Origin: Megamerina dolium
Taxonomy: Eukaryota > Arthropoda > Insecta > Diptera > Megamerinidae
Length of the DNA: 64,000 nucleotides
Assembly: GCA_963854835.1 (NCBI GenBank)
Contig: OY978525.1
Location: forward strand, 76,609,628-76,673,627
Direction: 5' to 3'
The notes beneath the pieces are model-generated. The model was not told the origin of the DNA and searched no databases. It saw only the letters and a program-made list of their open reading frames with translations. Below are positions 20,519 through 32,059 of the stretch, one piece after another (position 1 is the first letter of the stretch; each line of letters starts with the position of its first letter). The translations under genes were made by a program, and so were the position numbers.

Positions 20519-22170
20519 CAGTGGCTCCCATCTTATTTCGTACAGTGACAGTTTAAAAATTGCTGCAGTCGTAATTCCTAATATAGCAAAAATTTGAACA
20601 AAATATAAATGCCATTTTAGAAAGGAAGGTTTGTTTTTTATTTTCCAAAATTTACTTTTTCAAAATTTTAGTGTTTGACACTATAAAAAAATAAAATAAG
20701 AATAAAATAGGAAAATTCATGTCACAGCTTATTTCGTACAGTCTCTTTAAGTTCAAACTAAAAACAAAGTAAGTTGATTTTAATATTTAGTATGACATCC
20801 CTTAGCGTTAATGATAGCCTGGAGTCTATTTGGCATTGAATCCACCAATTTTTGAGTGATGTCTGGTGTGATTTTTTTCCATTCCTCCATCAGTACCTTC
20901 TTTAGGTCTTGCTTATTAGAAATCTTGTGTGTTCTTATTTTATTGTCCAAAATAGACCAAAGATTTTCAATCACATTCATGTCAGGTGACTGTGGTGGTG
21001 GAGACATCAAGTGTGGGCAGTTCCAAATAAGCCAAGATTGCACAATTCCAGATTTATGTTTTGGGTCATTATCTTGGTAGTACCGAAATTCTTCCCGCAA
21101 ATCCAGTTTGTCTGCACTTTGAAGTAAATTGTTTTTCAGAATCTCGAGGTACTTCATTTTGTCCATTGTCCCCTCAATAAAAACCAATTCACCTACTCCG
21201 GCTGCTGACATACAGGCCCAAACCATCACGCTACCGCCACCATGCTTCACTGTGGGCTTAAGGTTCTCCTTGTTTAGCTCGGTATTAGCTTTACGCCAAA
21301 CATATGACATTCCGTCCGAGCCAAAAATATTAAACTTAGACTCATCCGCGAAAATAACGGTATTCCAGAACGCAGGAGTATTAATAATATGCTCTTTGGC
21401 GAAGTCAAGTCGGCGTTGTATATTCATTTTTGAAATGAATGGTTTCTTTCGGGCTACTCGACCGTTCAAGTCATGATTGCGCAGCACACGTCGGACAGTT
21501 TCAGCACTGGATGATTTTCCTATTTCACGCTGAACCTCTGCAGCCAACTTCGGAGTGGATAACTTTGGATTTTTCTTAATTTTTCGTACAATATAACGCT
21601 CGTCTGATGCGTTGAAAATCTTATTAGGTGCTTCTCTGCCCTTGTTCTCCAACCGATTTTCGCGAATGAAGCGTTGAATGATGTATTGGACAGTTGAGGC
21701 ACTTAAATTTGCCATTTCAGCAATTTTTCGCACACTCTGACCTTTCCTAAAATGGTTAATTACCAGTTTACGCTGTTCCATCGTTGTACGACGACCCATA
21801 ACGCTAAATGTTTAATTTACAGCACTTTAACTATTTAAAATAAGAATAATAAAAATTGTTATAATAGTTAAAAAGGTCCAAAAACTCATACAATTCAAAA
21901 AAACTTTGTAACTGGGCGGCAGAATGAAACTTACTTACATTGAAGTTTGTGTACGAAATAAGATGTGAGCTGAAAATCAGCTGATCAATAGTTTTTCTCT
22001 CTTGCATGACAAAAAGAACAATTTTTGGGGTTCCCCGTTTTCTTATTAGGTTTACTAAACACATACACAGACATCTACATTCAAAACTTATCGATAAGTT
22101 TTTTAGTTTCGATGTTACAGCCATTTACATAAAAATATATACACTGTACGAAATAAGCTGTGAGCCACTG
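20519..22170 (-). mobile_element. Full-length Tc1-family transposon
   Basis: 1652 bp with terminal inverted repeats CAGTGGCTC(C/A)CA(T/G)CTTATTT and onward (about 28 bp), flanked by TA (20517-20518 and 22171-22172). The empty site can be read directly in the opposite foldback arm (GAGATATATAAG near 23555), which proves insertion at a TA and the exact ends. It carries one intact transposase on the minus strand. It is the best candidate in the window for a recently active transposon. Confidence 0.96.
20780..21799 (-). CDS. Tc1 transposase (DD34E), intact
   Basis: 339 aa, the usual length for Tc1 transposases. It starts at ATG 21799 (MGRRTTMEQ). A bipartite paired-like DNA-binding region (residues about 1-115) has two helix-turn-helix motifs (QSVRKIAEMANLSASTVQYI near 21-40, then LSTPKLAAEVQ). 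A basic NLS/GRPR-like segment GRVARKKP lies at 113-120. The DDE catalytic domain has D152 (FADESKF), D243 (QDNDPKH) and E278 (VIENLW); 34 residues separate D243 and E278, so DD34E. No stops or frameshifts. It would cut and paste the element at TA sites. A Gly-rich box (HGGGSVMVW, about 186-194) is present. Confidence 0.95.
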   Translation of the reverse strand: MGRRTTMEQRKLVINHFRKGQSVRKIAEMANLSASTVQYIIQRFIRENRLENKGREAPNKIFNASDERYIVRKIKKNPKLSTPKLAAEVQREIGKSSSAETVRRVLRNHDLNGRVARKKPFISKMNIQRRLDFAKEHIINTPAFWNTVIFADESKFNIFGSDGMSYVWRKANTELNKENLKPTVKHGGGSVMVWACMSAAGVGELVFIEGTMDKMKYLEILKNNLLQSADKLDLREEFRYYQDNDPKHKSGIVQSWLIWNCPHLMSPPPQSPDMNVIENLWSILDNKIRTHKISNKQDLKKVLMEEWKKITPDITQKLVDSMPNRLQAIINAKGCHTKY

Positions 22171-24085
22171 TATATAAGTACTGTGCTATCAAATAGAATT
22201 GACCAATGTGCATAAACATATGTACGTATATGAATAAAGTACATATGCCATATAAACGAAATAGGAAAATTAATATAATGTTCTTTAGTATATTTATTAT
22301 ATTATTATCAATCATTATTCTCGTTTTAAATATATGCATGTAATCACAGCTTCTGGTTGCAAACTCATATCAAATGCAATTTGCTCTATCACCAGCAGCA
22401 GAGAACTATGCGTGGGCACGTGCGTTTGTGTCTCTGCACATATACATGTGGTTTTTTGAAGATTTTGTCATTTCATGCCATCCAACAACCACCAAAAATC
22501 AACACATCAAATTGTTCGTCTTTCGTCGATTTCGCTCTCATTGGTACACACACTCATCTACCTACGCCTGCGTATTTATTGTTGCTTTTGCTCTCGTTTC
22601 TTTGGGGAGAAAAATACTCTTCAATTTTCTGATGTTCTATTTTGGCTTCCATATACAGAACAAATTCATGCGCAGCAAGGCGGCTCGAACTTGTATGGCG
22701 AAATAGCTAACATATCGTGTGAATACTGAAACTAGAGATTCTTGTTTTATTTTTCCAAGATACCGCAGATGTGAAATATATTTAAACCCCGTGTATTTCC
22801 ACTGGTAAAATTAAAATTAAAATCTTTAATTACCCTATATAAAAAAATTATTTTTTATTGGTTAGAAATTTGTTGGCCACAAATTGTGTAGCAAAAATAG
22901 AAATTTCTTTCGAGAAACGAAGGGTCTAAAATTAATTTTGACTCCCCGCATTTGAGAAATAAGTATGTTTATTCATACAAAAATGATATTTTAAAATGAA
23001 ATTAAAAAATATATATCTGTGCACATTTCGCCATACAAGTTCGAGCCGCCTTGCTGCGCATGGATTTGTTCTGTACATGGAAGCCAAAATAGAACATCAG
23101 AAAATTGAAGAGTATTTTTCTCCCCAAAGAAACGAGAGCAAAAGCAACAATAAATACGCAGGCGTAGGTAGATGAGTGTGTGTACCAATGAGAGCGAAAT
23201 CGACGAAAGACGAACAATTTGATGTGTTGATTTTTGGTGGTTGTTGGATGGCATGAAATGACAAAATCTTCAAAAAACCACATGTATATGTGCAGAGACA
23301 CAAACGCACGTGCCCACGCATAGTTCTCTGCTGCTGGTGATAGAGCAAATTGCATTTGATATGAGTTTGCAACCAGAAGCTGTGATTACATGCATATATT
23401 TAAAACGAGAATAATGATTGATAATAATATAATAAATATACTAAAGAACATTATATTAATTTTCCTATTTCGTTTATATGGCATATGTACTTTATTCATA
23501 TACGTACATATGTTTATGCACATTGGTCAATTCTATTTGATAGCACAGTACTTATATATCTCCATTGACACATATACATACATAAGTACATGCAGCCACT
23601 CTCAAGGAAAATCCAATGTGATCCAATGCGTGTAATCATTCTCAAGAAGAATCCAATGTGACGATATTGTTGTGCAGAAGCAGAGAGAAATGTTTATATT
23701 TTTATGAGACTCATATAAATTGATTCGTCCGCTAACATATAGCCATATAACCACTCTAGACAAGAATCCAAAGTGACTAAACTTTATTCTGTATGCGCAG
23801 CCGTATATATTCTGGTCTCTGGTATGAGCGAGAATACAACATGCATGTTTCAATACGTTCACAAACAAAGCAGTATCAGTACGTCTACTTTGATAAAATA
23901 AATTGAATTTCCTTTGGATCTTTTGCCGTATGATCGAACCATTCGTTCGATTGTCCCCTTCTATTTCGTCTGATATTTCGGTTCATACACGTTCAACAGA
24001 AAATCCACTCCCGCTGATTTCTGGTTATTCCTTTTAAAATTTTGTATACTGGAATATGAGAATTCTCTAAGCATATATGTCTCTG

Positions 24086-24289
24086 ATAAGACAAAGAGTC
24101 TTCAGTTGTTGTTGTTGTTGTCTCATAGTGCTTCAACAATTTCAGTGTACTTTCACTGTTATTTTGAATTTCTGTTTTGTGAGATTCACTTTCGGTCATA
24201 AAAGAGCGTCGCACTCATTGCGGAGAGCGTTTAACCAGAGACATATATGCTTAGAGAATTACCCAATCCCAGTTCCCACCCACTTTCCC
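24086..24289. other. Segment between foldback element and LOA LINE
   Basis: It contains a (GTT)n run (24108-24121) and, at 24232-24262, AACCAGAGACATATATGC plus the following TTAGAGAATT, a direct copy of the start of the foldback left arm at 19987. This may be resumed family 2 integrase DNA or a terminal fragment of another foldback copy. No intact gene. Confidence 0.4.
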
Positions 24290-24448
24290 TTCCCCCTGGG
24301 CCGGATTAAGGTGTCATACGACCCGTGCCGAGAATCAGCCTGGCTGGGGGCCCAGGTTAAAAAATAGCTCAGCTACAAACGGAGTATACGGATACCTGGC
24401 GCCCTCCGTATTATTTAGCCTTATCTGTGTATTCGGATCTCTGCACAG

Positions 24449-25711
24449 ATGGACCTCCCCTTCTCCGATACTCGTGCGATTTTTATGGAATTAGCAAAAA
24501 ACACAAAAACAAAACCAAAAACAAAGGAAGTAAAATCGGGAGAGGCAGCGAAAGCCGTGGAGGATAGACCAGGGCCTAGCCATGCCGAGAATCTCCCGAG
24601 ATCAAGTACGAGCGCAAGCTTGCCACTACCAATCAGCAGAGCATCGGTTACCAACCCGACGTTCGCGGCTGTACCCAACCACAAAGACCGTCGTACTGCG
24701 ACGAGAATTTTAGAGAGATTACGTGCCATACCAGAGAATGAGAGATCTGATAAACAGAAGGCCTCACTGGTATGGGCGACCGACATCACAAATCGCAGCA
24801 ACATCAAGCGCCAGCGGTCATCTGAAGACACTGCCAAACCAGTTGCTAAAAGAGCCCGCGGCTATGTGGGTCACACATAGCCGCGGGCGAAATCCTTCAA
24901 AGAGACTTGGTAATGGCTGTGGTCGACAGAAATGACGCTGATGGCTTCATCGCCTCATCAAACTGGAGACTGCTAGAATGTAAGCTAGCAGAGATCTGCA
25001 ATACTCTAATGGAAGAGCATCATGGACCTCCGCCTATTATACGAGAAGCTGGATGGCATCAAGGCAACATCAAACTGATTGCCTGTGCCGATCAACGTAC
25101 TCTCGACTTATACAAAATAGCGATCACCAGAGCTGGAGAAATATGGCCGGGTGCGCGCCTAGAGGTGATAGAGAGAGACGCTATCCCGAGTAGGCCGCGC
25201 ACCTCTGCCTGGATCCCAGCGGAACCTAGTGACCATTATTATCAAAAATATAAAGATGTGTAATCCTACCCTCCCAACACACAACTGGCGAATAGCCAAG
25301 TTGGATGAGGAGAAGAAAGGAACATACCGTAGGGCGACCATAATCGTCAACCAAGAGTCCCTGGTACCCCTGGCGAAATCCGGTGGGTACATAAACTATT
25401 GTTTTTCGAGGATCAACCTACGAGTATATCGGAAGGATGACTTAGATACACGCGCAGGCGATCAGTCTGTGGCAAAGCGGATGGAGACGGAGGAGACGCT
25501 CCCTATCAGCTCCAGGATGCTTGTGCGGCAGGACTCGCGCGACTCGTTCTCCTCAGAATCCGATGCTGCAGGGTATGTGGATCGGATTTTGCTGGAGGAT
25601 GAGTTGCTGGACTCTGGAGACGAGGAGGTCAACGTCACTATTGTGGAAGCGAAAGTGACCAATAGTGGCGGTGATGCTTCATTGCCTACAGATAAACCTG
25701 CACAAATCTAA
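24449..25711 (+). pseudogene. LOA ORF1 (DUF4780-type RNA-binding protein), frameshifted
   Basis: Three overlapping frames make up one ORF1. 24449-24880 is a basic, Lys/Pro-rich N-terminus. 24907-25263 holds NWRLLECKLAEICNTLM and IREAGWHQGNIKLIACAD, with IWPGARLEVIERDAIPSRPR (the DUF4780 signature). 25229-25711 holds MCNPTLPTHNWRIAKLDEEK and SLVPLAKSGGYINYCFSRI, followed by an acidic C-terminus. There are frameshifts near 24880 and near 25230-25260. In LOA elements this protein binds element RNA. It overlaps ORF2 by about 46 nt, as is common for LINE ORFs. Confidence 0.85.
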
Positions 25712-28700
25712 GGCGGCCTCAGCCGCCCTTATCCTTCGTCTGGAAACCGACGGAGAAGACATCGTTCTGGTCCAAGAACCGTGGACAGTTGGCAACACGG
25801 TTTGTGGACTAAGGACACCTGGATATAACCTAATATACAAGCGTAATACAGGTAGACCTAGGGCCTGCATACTCATAAGAAAATCAATAACCTTTCTTTC
25901 ACTCTGTAATTACAGAAATTTAGATACGACGATGGTATGCGCAGAAAATATAGGTATGCGCTGCTGGTTTGCTTCAGCCTACCTCGCGCACGACCACCTG
26001 GAATCACCACCACCAAGCAATCTCAAACATCTAATAGAAGATGCCCAAAAGTCCAGGGCTGGACTAATAATAGGATGCGACGCCAACGCGCACCATACAA
26101 TCTGCGGTAGCAGGGATATTAACGACAGAGGTGAGTCACTGTTTAATTATATCCTTACAACAAACCTTATAGTGTGTAACAGGGGTGAGACCCCAACTTT
26201 CATAACAAAAAATAGGCAGGAGGTACCAGACTTAACTCTTGCCACCGAAGGCATTGTAGACCATATAAGAAACTGGAAAGTATTGGATCAGCACTCCTTC
26301 TCTGATCATAGATACATACAGTTTGCCATAGATTTTAAACCTCCTACTCCAGTGGTCTTTAGAAACCCAAAAAAGACAAACTGGTCACGTTTCAGGGAGT
26401 CAGTTAGTTCTAATCTACCCGTAGCTCCTTCGACTATAACCAACATTAATCAGATAGACGCCACAGTATACTGCCTCACAAAAACTCTAAACCTGTCCGA
26501 TTCGTAAGAAATGGGGGAAAGGTAAACCTCCATGGTGGAACCAGGAGCTCGACAGTTTGAGAAAAGACTGTCGCAAGCTCTTCAATTGTGCTAAAAGCTC
26601 TCGCCTAGAATCAGATTGGGCGGGTTATAAATCGGCCCTCAGAACTTATAAATACAACCTCAGGAAATGCCAAAGGAAAGCCTGGAAGAGCTTCTGCAGT
26701 GATATAGAAGACGCTTCTGAGACTTCTAGACTTAGGAAAATCCTTTCTAAATCACCCCATACTCCAAGTGTTCTGGTCAAACCAGATGGAACGTGGCCCA
26801 CAACCTCTACTGAAACGCTGCAAACGATAGTAAATGCCCATTTCCCAAACGATCCGTATGAAACTGAAACCCCGCTTGATTACAAGTCATTACCGTTAGA
26901 CTATTCAATAGTTGCATCGGAGAAGATTACTTGGGCGATAAACACGTTCAAGCCTTACAAATCCCCTGGACCTGATAGGATAATTCCAGCACAGCTACAA
27001 CAGGTAGCCAAACTCATTCTTCCATGGCTAAAGCAGATTTTCATTGCCTGCATAAGCCTTGGCTATATTCCGAAACTCTGGAGACAAGTCAAAGTTGTGT
27101 TCATATCTAAGGCTGGAAAGAGCTCCCATACAAGCCCAAAGGACTTTAGACCAATTAGTCTATCGTCATTCTTACTCAAAACACTGGAAAGATTACTAGA
27201 CATCCATCTAAGATACACCATAAGCAGCGACATGCTGTCTCCTTCTCAACATGCATACACAAAGGGAAAGTCCGTTGAAACAGCGCTACATGCGTTAGTT
27301 TCAATTGTGGAGAAATCTCTTCATAATAAAGAATTCGTACTAGCGGCTTTCACGGATATTGAAGGTGCCTTCAACAATGTTCAACCCAGAGCAATCACGG
27401 AGGCTCTTGCACGACTCGGGGTGGAGGTAACGCTTAGCAGATGGATAGAACGGCTATTGAAAGATAGACTCATTACATTCGAGCTGGGTGGATCTACCAT
27501 CACGAAACGTGTAAGAAGAGGAACCCCACAAGGTGGAGTACTCTCCCCTGTTCTATGGAACTTGGTAGTTAACGAACTACTACGGGAAATAGAGAGGAAG
27601 GGGTGCGGAGTGATTGCTTATGCCGATGACGTTGTCTTGTTGGTGGCTGGAAAATTTCCGGAAATACTAACGGACATTATTCAAATCAATCTTAATATGT
27701 TATCAAAATGAGCTAAGGATAGGGGCTTAAATGCGAACCCACAAAAAACTGAGCTGATTTTGTTCCCCACAAATCATAAAACACCACCCATAAACGTTCC
27801 CACTCTAGGGGGTCCCATTAATTCTGCGAGAAGAAACCCGTTATCTAGGAATAGTCCTAGACCGAAAACTAAACTGGAAGAAAAACATCACCTGTAGAGA
27901 AAGCACGCTATGCCTCTAAAAAAGCAATAGGGAAAAAGTGGGGTATGCAACCGAAAATTGTTTGTTGGATTTACAAGGCGGTTATCAGGCCAGTACTCCT
28001 GTATGGGGTACTGACCTGGTGGACTGCACTTACTAAGTCCTCCCATGTCAGGCCCCTTGATAAAATACAAAGAGCGGCTTGTATTTTAATAACAGGAGCA
28101 CTGAGAACAACTCCAACGTTAGCACTAGAAGTGCTTCTACATCTTACCCCGCTTGACTTACTTGATAAGCAGCTGGCGGCCAATTCTGCTTTACGCTCAC
28201 TGGCCTGCACCAATGGACATCAAAGTCCTTCGGACATGCTAGTATACTGAAAATTTTAATATTGAAACCTCTCTTGATTATATCAAGCCGACATATGCCT
28301 TTGAACGGAAATTCCTAACCTCCTTCCCTGATAGGTTCGCCAGGGAGGCGGAAGGATTCATGCCAAATTATACTCTCATCTTTACTGATGGCTCTAAGCT
28401 CAATGGAAAGGTGGGAGCAGGTGTGTATTCCGAATCATTCAACCTTAATATTTCTTTTCGCCTGCCGGACCACTGTAGTGTGTTTCAGGCAGAAGTTAAA
28501 GCGATTCACAATGCACTAACTTGGATCAAACAGAGCTTTGTCTCCCGCAGAGACATCTGCATCTTGAGCGACAGCCAAGCTGCAATTAAGGCCCTGGACT
28601 CATTTCTCGTGAAATCTAAGACTATTCATGACTGCCGCAAATCTCTTAACGAGATGGCTGAGCAGCACAATATTCTCCTGTGCTGGGTACCCGGACACAG

Positions 28701-29222
28701 GGGTATACGAGGAAACTGCATAGCCGACGAGCTTGCAAGACAGGGTACAAACGAGCCTCTAACGCAGGAGAATTCTCGGTTAGGGATCCCATAGCCACGT
28801 GCAAGCTTAAACTGGAGGATATCACCACTAACGTCTTTCAGAAAAGATGGACAGATACACCCATCTGTAGAACGGCGAAATTGCTGTGGCCCCTACTCAG
28901 CAAGAAACGTTCACGTAAACTTGTTGATCTTAATAGGGTAGATATCTCGACCTGTGTGGGAGTGGTCACTGGTCACTGCCTCATAGGTCCTCACGCTGTG
29001 AGATTAGGTCTGGGCAACCTCACTCATGACTTCTGCAGAAACTGCAGGGATGAAGAGGAACTCGAGACGATCTCACATCTGCTATGCACCTGCCCCGCTT
29101 TATGCAAAAATCGAAAAAAATTCCTAGGACACTACCATTTGAGTGACCTAGCCCAACTACCCCAGATTGATATTCTCAATCTCCTAAAAATTATTCAACG
29201 TTCCGGTTGGTTCAGCGAGTAG
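25665..29222 (+). pseudogene. LOA ORF2: AP endonuclease, RT and RNase H (broken)
   Basis: The endonuclease frame 25665-26507 (QINLHKSKAA, VQEP, GCDANAHH, SDHRYI) has the expected APE catalytic pattern. After a frameshift, RT lies at 26557-27711: KSPGPDRI, GKSVETALHAL, FTDIEGAFNNV, GTPQGGVLSPVLWN and IAYADDVVLLV (catalytic YADD intact). A premature TGA at 27709 replaces a Trp codon, and a frameshift follows near 27820. RNase H at 28360-28794 has FTDGSK, an E in FQAEVKAI and LSDSQAAI. The last frame, to 29222, has a C-terminal Cys/His knuckle (CRNCRDEEELETISHLLCTC). It cannot make one polyprotein. Confidence 0.88.
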
Positions 29223-29304
29223 CTAGGTGAAGGAAAATCCGTGCGACGGTATCACAACGGGCCTAATTCTGGCCTATGTGCGCTCTCTAACCTAACCTAA
29301 CCTA
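29223..29304 (+). repeat. LOA 3' UTR with (TAACC)n end
   Basis: It contains GGTATCACAACGGGCC, then CTGGCCTATGTGCGCTCTC and CTAACCTAACCTAACCTA. The same tail, diverged, ends the SINE at 38396-38774, which suggests that the SINE borrowed this LINE's reverse-transcription signal. Confidence 0.8.
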
Positions 29305-29305
29305 T

Positions 29306-29523
29306 TGATGTTTTTTGTGAGCCTAATATCTTGTAAAACGGACCGAGAAAAATCACAATAGAAAATTTTCAGCAGTGTTTCCATCGCAAATTACCCTAAT
29401 GCTCTTTTATTTTGAGAATTAACTCATAGAGTTAATGTGGATTAGCTGCAGTTAATGCCCGAGTTTATTCGAATTAACTCGGTAATCCGGAATTAGGCTG
29501 CCGTCTGTCTAGGCTATAAGATA
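29306..29523. mobile_element. Harbinger-type MITE, 3' part only
   Basis: It matches the right half of the intact MITE at 34829-35346, ending GAATTAGGCTGCCGTCTGTC plus TAGGCTA, followed by TAA. The left half is missing where the LOA 3' end begins. A SINE inserted at its right edge. Confidence 0.85.
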
Positions 29524-29904
29524 AAAAAATAAATAAATATGTGGCACTTAAAGCCCCAAAGGGCTCATTGGCCGAGCTTCTCTTCTATTACTGTTGTGCG
29601 TCTTAAATTTTGGACAGTATTAGAATGGACCTACTTATTTTAGCCGGTTCCGAACGGCAGAACACTTGTGACATTACTTTTTCTGAGCTTTGTCACAGAG
29701 TTCTTTTTAGAAGCTTTTTCATGGCAAGTTGTTACTGTCGGAAGAATTGCCAATTGCTTGCCGACAGGTGGGTACCATTCGAAAGAAAAATCTTTTCGAT
29801 ATAAAATTTGTTATGCATCAGCCGGGTATTGAACCACGACCTACAGATCAGAAGGCGAACACACTAACCACTGAGCTACGGCACCCACCCGGGCTTATAG
29901 CTAC
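29524..29904 (-). mobile_element. tRNA-derived SINE, copy 3
   Basis: Same family as copy 1, minus strand, with the full GAGCCCTTTGG tail. Target duplication GGCTATAAGATA at 29512-29523 and 29905-29916 (perfect). It carries a short 5' extension beyond the A box compared with other copies. Confidence 0.93.
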
Positions 29905-29916
29905 GGCTATAAGATA

Positions 29917-30073
29917 CAATAGCTTTTAATGAAAAAAAATCAGTACATATATTAGTAACGTTGTACTCCCAATATTTACACGGTGGTCCAATCGGTCTAA
30001 AACCAATTCAAAACGCTGATTTTTTTATTTATGAATGAAATTTGTTGAACCAAACCAAAAATTGTTTACAAAT
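29917..30073. other. Short unassigned spacer
   Basis: AT-rich, nothing recognised before the mariner at 30074. Confidence 0.3.
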
Positions 30074-31262
30074 ACGAGGGCGGTCCCAGAACTATACGAC
30101 CTGACACATAGATGGGCGCAGTAGTTTGAAAAAAATTACTTTGGTGAAAAGTGGCAATCTTATAAACATATATTTTAAGTTTCAAGGTGCCACGTTTTGT
30201 ATTTTTTTTTGGAGCCATCGAAAGTTAACAACCACATTGGATTTTTTAAACATGGAAAAATTGGTCACATTTATGTAATTCAATACTTTCATTTGAGAGG
30301 TCTCAGTCCAACGAATATTTAAACCGAACTAGATTCTACTCTGGGGGAGTCTGCTCCTTCGTTTACGACTATAAAATTTGGATGGCAGAGTTTAAACGAA
30401 GTCGTACAAGCTGCCACGATGAAAACCGTAGTTGTCAACCAATTGGGGTGGCCACGCCAGAAGCGGTTAAGAAAATCCACAAGATGCTATTGGATGATCG
30501 TTGAAGGTGAAGGCGTGAGCTAGGTGAAGTTACAAGCATTTCAAAAAGTGCTATACTTCGTATGTTGATCGAAAATTTGGAGATGAAAAATCTGTGTGCA
30601 AGATGATTACCGCGTTTACTCACAATATAACAAAAACAACGTCGTGAAGATGTTTCTATAGAGTGTTTGACGATGTTTCATAAAGCCGAGTTTTTGCGTC
30701 GATTCGTAACCATGGATTAGACATGGGTCCACCACTTCACACCTGAGACAAAAGAGCAGTCAAAACAGTGGACTGAAAGGGGAGAATCGTCTCCAAAGAA
30801 GGCGAAGACAGTTCCAGGATGCACGTGTGATATTTTTTATTGATTATCTTCAAAAAAGAAAAACAATCTACGGCGAGTATTATGCTAATTTGTTGCAGCG
30901 TTTAAGTGATGAAATTAGTGATGAAAACACCGCATTTGGCGAAAAAGAAAGTGTTGTTTTATCAAGATAATGCACCAGTTCACACATCCGCTATTGCGAT
31001 GGCCAAAATCAATAAGTTAACGCTCGAATTGCTTCAGCACGCACCTTATCCGCCAGATTTAGCTCCTTCGGATTATTTTCTACTTCCAAATTTGAAAAGA
31101 TGGCTTGGTGATAGAAGATTTGGAAACAATGAAGAGGTGGAGTCTGCGGCAGATCGCTATTTTAATGACCTAGACAATTCATACTACAAACAGAAAGCTA
31201 TAGAATATCGCTGGGAAAAGTGTATAGAGCTAAAAGGACATTATGTTGTATATTTTTAAAAA
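30074..31262 (+). mobile_element. Degraded mariner, lineage 2
   Basis: It starts with a mariner-like TIR (ACGAGGGCGGTCCCAGAACT). Decayed frames follow, then the C-terminal catalytic region at 30906-31259: LFYQDNAPVHTSAIAMAKI (second Asp), HAPYPPDLAPSDYFLLPNLK (third Asp, DD34D type), ending CIELKGHYVVYF. The first catalytic region (near 30715, TWVHHFTPETKEQSKQW) has stops around it. No matching right TIR is seen. Confidence 0.85.
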
Positions 31263-31299
31263 TTTTATTAGCGGTTTTCGATATGATTACGGATTGTAC

Positions 31300-31760
31300 T
31301 ATGGCCCTAAACATCCGATAAAGTCATTGCACGCTGCTGCAAACCTTATTCTTCAAAATAAACCAGACACAAATATCTAACGGATTTGCGTTCGATTAAT
31401 TTAGTGGCTATTGTGATGATGAAAAGAAACACGGAACGTTGTTCTTCGTTCTTGGTTAACACGTATTTTGTGTTATGGTGCTGAGTCCTGTTGGAATGCC
31501 CAACTTCTGGGACTAAAATGTTTGTCTGCTCAGGGCTTTAGTGCTCACCCTACAACAGTTTCCCAATAATTTTGAACCTTTTTTTTCACGCCACGGTCGT
31601 TGAATACAAGCGGAGAACGGCGCCACTTGTTTTCTGGTGGCCATGCGACACTCCAAATTTTCAGCAGATCTTTATGGCAGGTAAACCTGATTTTATTTGT
31701 TCACATGATGCTCAATAGCGAATGGTGACTCATCGGAGGACACAATGTGCGGAATTTCAC
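31300..31760 (-). mobile_element. Tc1/mariner transposase relic, minus strand, lineage 3
   Basis: Read on the minus strand it shows SSDESPFAIEHHVNK, then RSAENLECRMATRKQ and FQQDSAP, i.e. the first and second catalytic Asp regions of a Tc1/mariner superfamily transposase, with stops between them. It abuts lineage 2 and has no visible TIRs. The subfamily (maT-like) is uncertain. Confidence 0.65.
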
Positions 31761-31924
31761 CACAAGTTTATTCTTCATATCTATCACTGTATTATCTAAT
31801 CTTTATTGCTTTTCTTTACCTCTCGTATTCTATCTGCTCTTTCTTATTTCTTTGCTTTTCTTGCTATTATTTTAATGTTATGGTGTCGTGTTGGTTTGTT
31901 TTTGAATACGCTTTCCGATCTTGC

Positions 31925-32055
31925 ACTTCGTAACAAGAACATAAGAACTCTGATTCACTTACTCTGTAAGCAACGTAGTGGACTAAATGTTGTTAATTTT
32001 AACGCTCGAAGCTAAACTGGTCCCAAATTGGAATACCTATTATTAGAAGTAAAAA
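31925..32055 (+). pseudogene. Jockey/CR1-like LINE endonuclease fragment, 5' part
   Basis: It encodes RSGLNVVNFNARS followed, after one stop, by a TGPKLEYLL-like segment, the start of an APE endonuclease of Jockey/CR1-type LINEs. The homologous sequence resumes at 33065 after a mariner, so the two pieces were once contiguous. Confidence 0.65.
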
Positions 32056-32059
32056 AAAG

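Larger units (their letters stand above)
19990..24085. mobile_element. Foldback-type element with ~1.06-kb inverted arms
   Basis: Left arm 19990-22704 and right arm 23025-24085 are reverse complements. After subtracting the nested Tc1 (20519-22170 plus one TA), the left arm is about 1.06 kb, equal to the right arm. The arms begin CAGAGACATATATGCTTAG. They are almost identical (only a few differences seen), so the element is young. The centre (22705-23024) is about 320 bp, AT-rich and non-coding. The element interrupts the family 2 integrase. No transposase is present apart from the nested Tc1. I see no clear target duplication. Confidence 0.88.
24290..29304 (+). mobile_element. LOA-clade non-LTR retrotransposon, nearly full length
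   Basis: About 5.0 kb with a short 5' leader (24290-24448), ORF1 (DUF4780-type), ORF2 with AP endonuclease, RT and RNase H, and a 3' UTR (29223-29304) ending in tandem TAACC units. The domain set (DUF4780 ORF1 plus RNase H) is characteristic of LOA-clade LINEs of flies. Several frameshifts and a stop inactivate it. It abuts the truncated 3' part of a Harbinger-type MITE at 29306. Confidence 0.88.

Noticed and set aside
22357..23372. Pairs of identical open frames (about 84-117 aa) on opposite strands
   Set aside because: They are mirror images within the two foldback arms and occur in all three frames at once; this is repeat composition, not a gene pair.
29281..29304. Telomeric repeat array
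   Set aside because: Only about three TAACC units at a LINE 3' end; too short and in a retroelement context.
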